From: Guillardia theta CCMP2712
Taxonomy: Eukaryota > Cryptophyceae > Pyrenomonadales > Geminigeraceae
Length of the DNA stretch: 49,142 bases
Direction: 5' to 3'
NCBI RefSeq assembly: GCF_000315625.1
Contig: NW_005434538.1
Span: forward strand, 47,855 to 96,996
Both the position numbers and the translations under genes were made by a program. A model generated the notes under the pieces. It saw only the letters and a list, made by a program, of their open reading frames with translations. It ran no database searches and had not been told where the DNA came from. Positions 1 to 11,093 of this stretch are shown here, piece after piece; the first letter of the stretch is position 1, and every line of letters starts with the position of its first letter.

Positions 1-80
1 GAGGAGGAGGAGGAGGAGGAGGAGGAGGAGGAGGAGGAGGAGGAGGAGGAGGAGGAGGAGGAGGAGGAGGAGGAGGAGGA
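1..80. repeat. (GAG)n trinucleotide repeat
   Basis: About 27 perfect GAG units open the window. On the minus strand they read as CCT and fall in frame with the last visible kinesin exon, so they appear to code for a poly-proline tract rather than to be intergenic. The true length is cut by the window edge. Confidence 0.95.
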
Positions 81-2544
81 GTCGACCTGAGTGGCGTCAT
101 GAAGAGGCTGCCATATCCTCCGTCATCCTGCCCGCTCGATCGCTGATCGTCTTGCTCGTACTGAACCTGCTTGGGCCAGTCAGCGACGTCTAGCAGAGCA
201 AGGAGAGGCAGTACAGGTTTGTGTCTCGAGCTCCAGGCAGAGAGGCTGCCTCCCTGTAGATGTCGCAAAGTCAACAACCCCCAACTCACCTCCTCCTCCC
301 AGTCCTCCTCCTCCTCAGGATCTCTCACTACCACCACCACCTCCTCTTCCTCCTCGTTCTTTCTCACCCTTCCTCCACTCCTTCGGAAGCAGTCGTCGTC
401 TACCATCCCCAGCTCCTCCCCACGTGGAGGGGTCCGCCTGTCCGGCGTGTCGAAGAAGTTCGCTGGGGTCAGGCGTCAGAGATTGACAGGCCCTGAGCCA
501 GCAGGGAGGCACCTGGGATGACACCGTCGAAGAGGCAGAGGGAATCTCCCGAGGAGTTCAGCAGCTGGCGAAGAGCTGGGGGTCAGCAGGAGACACAGGT
601 GAGCAGGAAGGGGAGATGACCTTGGAGAGAGGAGTGAGGGGAGTCATGCTCTCGTTTGACTTGCCGAGGGCGCTGGAGCACAGAGAGAGTCAGAGAATAT
701 GGAGCAAGGAGGAGGAGGAGGAGGAGGAGGAGGAGGAGGAGGAGGCTACAGATGGAGGAGGAAGGAGATTGAGTACCTTCCGAAGAAATCTCCTCCCTCG
801 CTCTTGCGCTGTGGCGTCTTGGCCAGTGAAAGTTCCATGGAGCAAGATAGGATGGTGCCTTCATCCCCCTCTTTCACCGGGTTTGTGTCAGCCTGAGGTT
901 CAGCCTGAGATCAGTTTTGAGGAGGAGGAAGAACTCGATCGCTACCTTGGTCATATGGTGAACCACCTCTGTCGGTCGAGGGTAGCTCGTCGTCCTCTCA
1001 ACCTTGGGCTGAACGGGTGGGGCTGGGGCTGCCTTGAAGGGATCGGCATGGTAGGGGATCAAGGATGGTTTCTTGTTGGCGGCCATCTTTGCCTTGCTGT
1101 CTTCCACCTTCCTCTTCTTCGAGTTCTGCAGCACACACCAGTCACACTCCTCCTCCTCCTCCTCCCCCCCCCCCCCCCTCATCCGCTTCTTACCTCCTTG
1201 TTCTGCTGCACTTGTCTGTTCATCATCACGTTGTTCATCTGCAGATCTCTCCATCCCGCCTGCTTCCCCATCGTCGTCCCCATCATCCCAGCCAGTGCGT
1301 ACGCCCGGGCGTCCACCCCGACCCTCTGGGTCCCCATCATCCCCCCCTTCCCGTACCCGCTGCCTACTTGGCTGTCGTTGCCGGTCTTGGCGGACCCGCG
1401 AGCCTTGTTGGCGTAGCAGAGGGAGTTGTGCGTGTCCTGGTAGAACTTGGGGTGGGGCGCTATACACGTCATCACCATCACCGAGGACGAAGGGTTCATC
1501 GAGTCCTGCAGCAGCTGAGTGATCTTGGTCTCCTTGTAGGGGATCTGTGCTGCGTGCGAGTTGAGAGCGTGGAGGACGGACCCGAGAGACTGGAGGGAGT
1601 GGCTGATGCAGTTGGTGTCCAGGTTCTTCGACTGGCTCCCTCCCTTCTTCCCGTCCTCGTTCCCTGCCAGATCCACGAAGTTCAGCTTGCCGTGATGTGC
1701 TTCTCCGTTGACGACCCTGACGGGCCGGAGGGTCACGAGCAAGTGATGCTTCAGCGAGCGGTTGGTCGACTTGAGGAAGGACATCCTGTCCTCCTTGGCT
1801 GTCTGATAGACCTTGAGGAAACTCTGGTAGGAGTCCACCCGGGCACGGCAGGGATCCGACGGCCCGTCCTGCCCGTCGAAGAGTTCACGAGCACCGCTGT
1901 CAAGGAGGTCGTACGCCGTGTTGTGGTGAACTTCGACGAGAGAGAACTCAAGGTATGAGTTGTTGGGATCGCATTTCATCTCGTTCAAACAGGCGCTGCC
2001 GCAGCTCCTGGCGTTCCCTTGGAAGAGATCCAGGAACAATTTGACGGATCGAACTAGCATCCCAGGATGGGCATCATTCCCCATCAGCGTGTGAGTCTTC
2101 CCTGATCCAGACACTCCAAAGGCAACAACAGCCGCGTTGTTACCTGCCAAGACTTGTTCGATCATCGGCTCGAGCTCCGTCTGAAAGATATCCTCCTGCG
2201 TCGAGGCTGCTGTGTACAACCTGAGAAACTCTTAGCAATCGATCGTGTGCAAGAAAGGAGTAAGTTTGAGAGAGAGAGCATCATGGCATATTGAACAACA
2301 ATCGAGAAGCTGAAGACAAGTTGTCTCACCCGTCAAACTGGTAGATCATAGATCCGCGACCTCCTCGTGGGTCATTCAGCTGAAGCGCCCTCACGCCATT
2401 GACGCTTGCAATCTCCGTGCAGCATCTTGTGCTCTCGGACGGGAGAGCAGGGCGAACTCTGCAGCAGACACGTGCATAGTTCCTCCTCCCTTCCCCTCGT
2501 CCAGCCTGCATCGCCGCTCCCTTCAACGTGCCGACGTTCGCCAT
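1..2544 (-). CDS. Kinesin-like motor protein, probably kinesin-10-like (3' end outside window)
   Basis: Microtubule motor ATPase. Eight exons join in phase: 2544-2330, 2220-1194, 1125-946, 868-777, 672-621, 564-513, 462-368 and 253 to the left edge. Exon 2 carries the P-loop GVSGSGKTHT (near 2097-2126), switch II DLAGNE, and the LLQDSM...IAPHPKFYQDT segment, which recalls the KIF22/Kid family. The switch I region reads STNRSLKHH rather than the usual NxxSSRSH, so ATPase control may differ. Exon 3 starts with a basic NLS-like stretch, NSKKRKVED, which suggests nuclear or chromosome action. The tail is Pro-, Ser- and Asp-rich, with FFDTPDRRTPP in exon 7. The last visible exon enters a poly-Pro run coded by the (GAG)n repeat on the plus strand. 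The start ATG at 2544 is the first in frame and is followed directly by the beginning of the motor fold. Family placement beyond kinesin is inference; the exon joins are by eye. Confidence 0.8.
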
Positions 2545-3657
2545 TGCCAGCCGGCCGTTAACACGCCAAATTGAATTCCACGCCCCTTTGAGCGATTATT
2601 ACTCAACTATCCTCACCCCTACCCCCCTACTAGACCGATAAAACACCCCATCAAAATTAACCCCTACCCCTACAGGCTCGTGCACATCGGAATGATTGTA
2701 CACCACCCCCCATATTCGCAGGAATTAGACCCCACCTTTCCGTGTTAGGTACCACGGGGCTCCATTTGTACCCCGACCCCACCCCTGCCCATCACTTCAA
2801 ATTCCTCTGTGAGTTTTTCGGTAGAGCTGCTAGTAGAAGTAGGTTGCTGCCTTTACTGCCTCCTATTTATCTTACCGAGGCGGACTCTTTGTCGGATTCA
2901 ATTCGTCGGGTAAAGCACAAGTCAGATGCCCGTTCTACAGCTATCATCGTGCTCAGTGTAGTCTGATGCTTGTTCTACAGTCATTATCGTGCTACTGTCT
3001 GTTCTACAGCTATCATCTTGCTCTGTGTAGTCTGATGCTTGTTCTACAGTCATTATCGTGCTACTGTCTGTTCTACAGCTATCATCTTGCTCTGTGTAGT
3101 CAGATGTCTCGTATACAGTTTTTCTCTTGCTCTGTGGTGGGTTTGCTCGTCGTACGTGTCATGCCTGAGTTGATGCTTTCACGATGAAATCCTTCATTTG
3201 ATCATCGCGACCCACCTGAGGATCTTATTGTGCTGGTTGGCACACGAAGATGCTGATTGCGAGATTGTCAGCAGCGCTAGCAGCATCTCAATCGTCAACG
3301 GCGTGTTTTCTGCATTCCGTCATCAAACTAGAGCTTGCATTCATTTCGCTGAAGATTTCTCGCAATGTCGGCCATTGACGTCAAGAAAACTTGAACGGCT
3401 CTCCAAGATGTGCTGCTGACAGCAAACAGACAGTCAGAGGTACAACGGCCAGTCAAGTGTGAACCACCATTGCTTACTGTTGTACGAACAACTGAGCGTG
3501 GTTTTTTCCATTCATGACCGTGAATGGCTCATGGGAGCATTCTAGACTTCCAGTCAAACTCCAACAAATTCAAAATTCTATCACCGCGTCTGTTGCACAC
3601 ACCATATCACTTTATTGGTGAATCTGATTAATCCTATTGTTGGGAAACTCAGAAATA
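2545..3657. other. Intergenic region between kinesin and GREB1-like genes
   Basis: No gene recognised. The part next to the kinesin start (about 2600-2790) is rich in C-runs of the form CCCCTACCCC, also seen upstream of the zinc-cluster gene, and may include its promoter. A 69-bp tandem repeat lies at about 2928-3110. The rest, about 3110-3657, shows no feature beyond the probable 3' untranslated region of the GREB1-like gene. Confidence 0.5.
2928..3110. repeat. 69-bp direct tandem repeat, about 2.6 copies
   Basis: The phrase GTCTGATGCTTGTTCTACAG recurs at 2961 and 3030, a period of 69 bp. Since 69 is a multiple of three, an open frame passes through as a 23-residue repeat, but there is no other sign of coding. 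Confidence 0.8.
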
Positions 3658-6600
3658 TCAATCCTTTTCTTGCTTCAAGAGATCGTGAACTGAAATAAAG
3701 TTCTTCCCATCTCTGTTGATATACACACTTCGCAGTTTCTGTCCTGGCGCTGACCCTGAGGCATCTCCATCATCGACTCCGGATCGGAAGAATTCCAACA
3801 CATCTGCGAATGTTTTGCCTTTCTCTTCTATTTTCCCCCCTTCAATCACTTTGCCTTCCCTCTGCTCAGATGTCACTTGAAGTTTCCACACACCTTCCTC
3901 TCCATGTTCAAAGCTCACCGCCTCTTGCTTCGCCGGACGGTATGATATGTTGTCACCCACCCGCACTGCTCCTTCTTGGAACTTCCTCTTCCACTTTTCT
4001 ATCCTCCACAAGTCTCCCTGCTTCTCGGCAGCTTTACCCTGCAACAAACGTCAGCAGCGACTGACTGACAGCCTCGCTCTCACCTTCTTCGCAGGACTCT
4101 CCCCTACCGGAGGTTCAGAGCTCTTCCTCTTCTCCGGCTCCTCAGTCTTGGGCTTCTTGGATGAGTCGCTGCTCTCCTCCTCAGCCTGTGGCTTCGCCTC
4201 CTGCTGCTTCGCCTCCTGCTGCTTCGCTTCATCTGCCTCCTGCTGCTTCGCTTCATCCGCCTCCTGCTACTCTCGTCAGCGAGCGACACAAGCGAGATGC
4301 AGGCTTACGGCTCGTAGCCCCTCCCCCTTGTCTTGAGCAGCCTGACACATTCTGATTAGGATCGACGCTTGTGAGACAAGATGGAGCTGCTAGACAGACC
4401 TTCTTCTCCTCCTCGCTACTGCAGCAGATGACGACAAAGTCCATCGTACTCTCGGCATTGTCTGATTGTGATGCCTCTATCATGTCAACATCGTCCTCTT
4501 GACTCGCGTCCTCCTTGCAAGGCAACACAGTGGTCCAAGTCTTGGTCATGTTTCCGATGCGAAGGTTTTTGATCTTGTCGTCTATCTTCTCCTTCATGGA
4601 TTCATACGCCTTGGCGGGGAGGATCAAGTTGATCTTTCTGATACATTCCTTATCTCGCAGCAGGTTCCGAACGATGTTAAAGAACGGTTTAAACGCTTCG
4701 ACGTCGTCCCACATGATATTTAACTCCTCGAGTTTGACTCTGTCGAGACTTTTATCTGAAAGCTCGTTCCACTTTCTGCCTGCAGGGACCTCTGCAAAGA
4801 AAGGCTGGTCACCTTCAGACTCGTCCAATGCACGCCTAGACGGAAAGTAGAAAATATTCCTTTGGCTCTCTACCAGGCTCACAAGGAAGGGTATCGAGGC
4901 CTTGGAAGTACTTGTCGTCACGATAGCTTCATCGACTTGCATTCTTTCACGGGCCTCATATGGAAACAATACATCCAAGTACACTGCCTCGCACATTTCT
5001 TGACCTTCCAGCTCTTTGATGTCCCTGTAACTCTCCTTGTAGGCAAAGCTGATGTCTCCGCCTTGTATCCTGCAAGTGACCTTCTTGATGTCTGACTGCG
5101 GATACAACCTTTTCAGCCTCTTGACGATAGTCTCGTACACATCACTCAGAGTTGACATGTCGCTACCACATGCAACGTTGAAGATCTGTCGACCATTCAC
5201 ATGCACCCGACAGACTACCTCGCAGGCCTCAGGCTGATCGTCAACCTCCAGCCTGTCATGAAGGCTGCGGTGCTGCTTGTGATGAAAGAAGCGGTTCACC
5301 TTCAGCACTGCCAGACCCGCCTCCTCGCACAGGTTGTTGAAATCCACGTCCTCCCACACCTTCTTGGGTGGAAACAAAACTCCCTTGCCAATCGTCGACT
5401 TGACATTCAGCAAGAAGAACGAGTAGACGCTGTGAGTTATCTTGAAGGGAACACTGCTGTTCATGAACACGTTCACATCTCGTCGCATCCCGATCACTGC
5501 ATAGCCGTCCGTGTTCCCGCGAACGTCCTGTATTGTAGAGATATCAGACGTGCTCTTGACTCCTCGCTCCATGGCAGCAGCTTTAGCCGCAGCTCCTCGC
5601 ACAGCCTGACAGCTCTTGGGTATCATGCTCGACTCATGATCGAAGAAGCCGTCTGTCTTCGGACACGCTTGTCCCTTCCCTTGCTTGTGGTGTTGGCGGC
5701 ATATCTCTTCAGATGACTTGGGTGCATCACTGATCATATCCTGCATCTGCAGCATTATCGTCGCAAACGAGCAAGCAACAGGCGGGTGAAGTAGCGGCGG
5801 GTCGCTTGCAAACATCTTGCTCAGGTCCAGCTGGTAGCAATCGAGAACGTTGTCGTCGATCATCCAGACTCTCTCCAGGCCCAGCAGGTGCGCGAACAGC
5901 TGGGCGAACAGCCTCGCGTATCCTATCCCTCCGTCCTGCGGGGTCAGGCGAAGCTTTCCGTCATCGGGCATCTGGCGCTCAAACTGCTCAAAGCGAAAGC
6001 CCAGCTCGCTTACAGCCTCGCTCAGAATCATCTCGTGCGACAGAGCGACCACGATGTACTCGCTTCCTACCTCGCTGACGTAGCTCGAGAACTGCCCGTC
6101 TCCCTCGCTGTCATCCGGTCGTACAAGCAACATCTGCCGTACAGGTACGTCGCGGTCTCCCTCTTTGAAGGCGCTCGATCGATCAAGAAATGCAGCTCGC
6201 CCTGTCTGGATGCTGCCGGCAGCGTCTCGCTTGTAAGAAGCAGTCATCACCCAGTTGCGGATAGCTTTCTCCCCTTGAAGCTCAACAGCGCCATTCACTC
6301 TCCCGTCCTTGAGCGAGAAATACCGTGACACTTGTTCTTCTCCGAAAGGAAAGGAAATCCTCGGCCATCGACGCTCGTCGTCTCCAAACAAGCGAGCTAT
6401 CCTCACGCCTCTCATCATCGGCGACAGTCGCAGCAGCTTCACCTTGGTCTTCTCTGGGAGCGTGTGGAGGCAGAGGCATCGCGCAGGGAAATCATTCTTC
6501 ACTTGCCCTGTCGCGAGTCCTTGAGAGGTCCCAGCCGTCGTTTCCCTGCCCTCCCATGCAATGTTCTGAAGGTCTGTTTTCGAACCCAAGGCAGAGAGAC

Positions 6601-9600
6601 TGAGCTCGCTCTTGTCCTGGTTTGATTGGAGCAGAGTTTCACCAGATCGAGTTTTCAATCCTGCTTTCATCATGTCTGCAACGATAGAAGGCATGCTGTC
6701 TTCCCTGTCCCACTCGACGATGTCTCTCAGTCTCTCAACGTCTAAGATCCTCAGCTTGACTTCAGCTCCTTCTGAGATGATCTCGATCGGACTGCTGTCA
6801 CTCTTCCACACTTTCTTTAGGAGACGAATGACTTTCTCCTTCACTTGTATGCACTCGCCCTCAGCGTTCTGGCTTGACGCTGGAGCCAGCAGCGCTTTAC
6901 AGTACAGCTGCTGCCATGACGACCGGCCACGACTGTCCCGCAGACACTTGGCCAGAAGCCTCAGGCGCTGAAAGATCACCATCTTGTGATATTTCCCCTC
7001 CTTCATCTTGAAAAGACCAAGCTTCTGCCCAGCTAGATCCCGCCAGAACGGCATCTCCCAGGCAAGGCGGGTTTGGAACTCAACCTTTATCGGGTAATCC
7101 TCTGGTCGTATTTGAGGTATGCAGGCATACTCACTGTCAGCTCTCAGACCAACTTCTCTCCTGAGAAAGTTGAGAAGGTGCAGATACGCTCCTGTCTTGC
7201 CGATCTGACACTCTGCATGTAAAAGAAAGCGAAGCTGATGCTGTCTTCTTTTCGTGTGGTCTTGACACCAGTCGCAATGATTGACTCTGACTCTCTTGGA
7301 GCCTTCTCCCTCAGCCTTTGCTCGCGTCACGGCCACGTGTTGGTTCCTGTAGTCATGCAGCTCGTTCTTCTGGTAGCTGATGACCAGCTGACCCCTGTCG
7401 TCTCTTCGCTTCATGTGCGTGTGAAGTTGTGGGCTGAGTCGGATGCATTCCCAGATCTCTTTGCTGCAGTATTCAGCTGTCTCCACTGCTTTCATGAGCG
7501 TGTCGTACAAGGAGGAGCTCACGAGGGCAGACGGGAGGTCATGCTCCAGCTCCTTCAGCACTCCTCCGTGAGGGCAGTTGTGCCTGCTAGCTAGCCAAGC
7601 CAAGCTTGCGCTGTCCCGCACGATTATGTACGTGCTATCTGGACATTTCTTGACTTGTGAACTGTCCTGGACTCTGATCTTCGTCTCATCGTCCTGTCTT
7701 CGAGACTCTGTTATCTTGAGACACTGAACGTCTCCCCATGATGGTGATCCTCCTATCTTAAACGTACTCGTGGGGAAGCGAATGAGCATACAGCCTTTCA
7801 GATCCTCAGCCATTGATGCTTGGGCGCTTCTGTCAACATTCCGATCCAGCGTGTACCAATCTTCTTCACCTCTCCTTCCAGGCGACAAGGTCTTGCCACG
7901 TTCCACGACCTGCAGAATACTTTTCTGAGTCCAGCTGGACAAGCTCCACGCTATCCCAATGAGTCGCTTCCCATCGAGACCTTGTGACAGATCCACTTCA
8001 TCGTCTGCAGCATTCGCATACACAACGATCGGCCGTCCCTTCCCTTCGAACCATCTCTTCTCCTTTGCTACCTGCACCGCCTCCTCCGATGTCTCGAAGC
8101 AGTGCTCCTCACGCAAAGTCGGGTAGCGACAGAGTCTGCCCATCTCCTGCGGCACGTTCAAGTCAGTAGGAGGAGGTTGAGGACCCCGCGGTCAAGTACA
8201 CGAGGCGACAAGAGGTCGCACCTGGATCAGCGTCGTCGTGTTGTCAGACGAGCGCACGCGCAAGTCAAGACAATCGAAGGAGTGCGGGAACGTGTCGCCC
8301 ATGCGGCCCTTCTCGATCAGGACCAAGATACACGGGAGTCCCTCCAGGTCCTTGTAGTTCAGGCTCGTCAACTTCTTTCCACGCGCTCTGCCTTGAATGA
8401 GCGAGTTGATAGAGCGAGGTGCTTTGTCCTTGTCGTAGGTCAGCGGCTCATCTCGAAACTGAGTTTCAATGCAGTCGTACAGCTCAGACCCTCCGTAGTC
8501 TTCGATGACCGCGAATACCGAATCTCCAAACAAGGATTTGCGTATTCGCTTCAGCTCCTCACAAACCTCATCGGCTAGCTTGATGCTAAACATTCCGACT
8601 ACTTTCATATGTCCGTAAAGACCCCCGTTATGCTTGCGCTGGCTTAGAAGATCCTTGACTATTCTGTCTGTCTCGTTGAATTGGAAGTAGTCGTCTGCCT
8701 CCATGAACGAGTCGTCATCATTCACTTCAACACTTTCTTCCTTCGCCTCTGACTTCAGTTTGATGTAGAACACCTCTGCGATACAATCCCGAGCCGCACT
8801 CCCACTTCTCTCCTCCTTCAGGGTCTCCTTGACTCGCTCCCGCAGCTTCGCACAAGCTTGTCTAGCTCCACTTGACTTGCACTTGTTTGCTATTGTCATG
8901 TATTCTTCCTCGAGCTTCAACTTCTCCAGATCTTTAAGAGTGATATTGTGCAAGTCGTCAGCAACACTCTTCAGCCTGCCAGTGCTTCGGTCCCAACGGA
9001 CTTTGTGAAAGTAGAGCATCGAAAGGATAAAGTCTGCGAGCCAGACATGCTCCCTGACGGCTTCTTCTTCTTCCTTCTTCTTCCTCGAAACTTTGACGGA
9101 CTCCATCAGCGTGCTGATCAGGTTGTTTTCTCGACGGATGAGTTGATTCCGCACGTCCTCTCGAGTTTGATCGTCTGCAGAAGCCTCTTCACCGGGTAGG
9201 ATACACTCATCTAAGACATAAGACGGCAAAGTTCGCAGGAAGTCTTCAAACCGAAAGTATATCGTCCGGTATCTCCGCGATCTCAGCTTCCACTTGATCA
9301 CGTGCAGCTCCTCATCAAACTCGCCAGTCTTTTGCTCCTTCGCTTCTTGCACCGGCTTGTAAGGATCATCCTCCTCGAACTTCACGTACTTCTCGGGTAT
9401 CCTACTGTGGAGGGTGAGGTTTGGGTACGGTGTAGCACTGACTTGCAACACTATGAAGTTCTTCTTCTCCATCAGGTTTGGATCATTGATAATCAGGTCT
9501 TGAGGGCTGCCTTTGTTCAACGCCCAATGCGACTCATCGGAGATCAGCACAAACAGCGTCTTGTCTGAAATGCTCAGAATCTTCTTTCTCAGCTGCTCCG

Positions 9601-10993
9601 CCGCAGGTGCTTGATGAGCAACGACCTTGTTACACTCTCTGTCTGAGGTCATATCGGAGAACAAGGTCTCGAGCATGCGTGCTTCGGTCTGCTGCTTGAG
9701 GGTCAAGAAGTTCGGAACAAGAATCGCAAAGTCAAGCTTCTCAAAGTCTCTCAGGCTCATCTTCTCTTCCTGCAACACAAACTTGAGTCGGTTCAAGATC
9801 CGGCCGGCTACCGCCTTCTGCTCCGGAAACACTCTCCCTAACGCACGAGCATCCGTCTCGATCTCTGAGGCGTCGAGCGGTCGCAGCGTCTCTAGAACAT
9901 CTTCAGATGACGGAAGCACCGACGCCTCGACCCTCATCTTGATCACCAGCTGAAGCCCGAGCTCAGGGTCTTGGTTTGACCTCTGCTTGTTGTATCGCTC
10001 CGATATGGCTTGAAAGTAACCCGTGTCTTGACGATCAAACGTCTTTCTGCCCCCAAACCCATCATCGAGTATCTCGATCTTGACGATCCTCTCGATTCCT
10101 CTCACTCGACATGGCTTGGTGAACTCCTCAGACTCGAAGGCTTCCTTCACACGCTTCTCAAACTCTTCTGGAGTGAGTTGCTCAAGATCCTGCTGGATAA
10201 TCTCGATCGCTGATTTATGTCCCTTACAGCCTCCTGCACCTTGAAGCTCAATCCTGCATGGTCTGTCTGAGACCTCCTGCCTCTGCTCAGCCTCGCTGAG
10301 CAGGTTGAGCTCTTTTTCCAACAACTCAATGTCTGCTGTTTGACGCATGATGATAAGAAAGCCAATGGTGCGATCTTCCAGCCTTTGTCCTTCATTGATG
10401 CGAATCATCTGTATTCTGCTGGGTTTACTATCTGCAGGAACGGAAGGGCCTTCGCCTTCACTTCCCACAAATACTTCTACGAACCTGAAACTGCCATCAG
10501 CGTTCAAACTCTGCCAAGTCCATCTTTCTGTCTGTTTTTGAGTCGACTTTGTCATACAGTCGTAGATTTGTTCTTTCCCTCGTGAAGGCAGCTTTTGACT
10601 TATCAGATCATTCTTTTCTCTCTGATTCATACCGAGTGCGCGCGCCATCATGGCTGCGCCTTCCAGCAACTCGCGCTTTTGCGAATCATTATTCTCGGAT
10701 TCTTTGGCTTTGTTAATGCAGCCGAGGACGTTGATTTCTTTGTTTTTAGTCAGGCGTTTTTGCAAGGCAGTCACCAGCTGGGGAAAGAACGAAATGTCTG
10801 TCATCATGCTCTGATGTTCGAGAGACAAGTCAGAGTAAAAAGCACATTCGTGAGCTTCAAGCCTCTTCAAGTCAATCTTCAAATCTTGACAAATCTTCTT
10901 CATCCATATGCTGGTTTCTTCGTCGACACCAACAGTAATTCCGATACCTGCCCCATCGAAGCTTTCTTCGATTTCCATTTTCACTGAAAGCAT
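3658..10993 (-). CDS. GREB1-like protein: circularly permuted SF2 helicase plus glycosyltransferase-like domain
   Basis: Exons 10993-8222, 8146 to about 4349, 4263-4084 and 4038-3658, about 2,376 residues. The helicase motifs come in permuted order. The Walker B-type DESHW (9524-9538) and motif III SATPY (9425-9439) come first, then IEKGRMGDTF and motif VI QEMGRLCR, which is split by the 75-bp intron 8221-8147. Only afterwards comes the Walker A-type QIGKTG (7190-7207), preceded by NHCDWC. Further on, a GGIGYARLFAQ segment and MIDDN (DDN at 5849-5857) look like a GT-A glycosyltransferase core with a metal-binding DxD-like motif. This order matches what is known of animal GREB1. The C-terminus is a Glu/Lys/Gln-rich low-complexity exon followed by a 126-residue end of unknown fold. 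The start is set at the first in-frame ATG of the large exon, but the frame stays open to about 11095, so upstream exons are possible. The third donor, at 4349, is weak. Confidence 0.75.
8147..8221 (-). other. 75-bp intron inside helicase motif VI
   Basis: The donor is CAG|GTGCGA and the acceptor GCCGCAG|GAG, with a CTGAC branch-like sequence upstream of the acceptor. Removing it keeps phase 0 and rebuilds the SF2 motif VI Q-x-x-G-R-x-x-R from TLIQ and EMGRLCR. This confirms that the two long frames belong to one gene. Confidence 0.85.
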
Positions 10994-11093
10994 TGACCTG
11001 GCCAAGTAAACAAAAGTGTCAAAATGAATATTCGCAAACAAAGCTTCTCCTGAAGAATCCGTTGCTAAATCTGCTGGTAGACTTTGAAAATAT

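Noticed and set aside
171-521. Small Ser-rich plus-strand protein
   Set aside because: Antisense to the kinesin tail exons at 462-368 and 253-1; no start context or motif.
616-1958. Plus-strand open frames opposite the kinesin gene
   Set aside because: They are reverse-strand shadows of the motor exons and of GAG/CTC repeats; the minus strand has kinesin motifs and phased splice sites.
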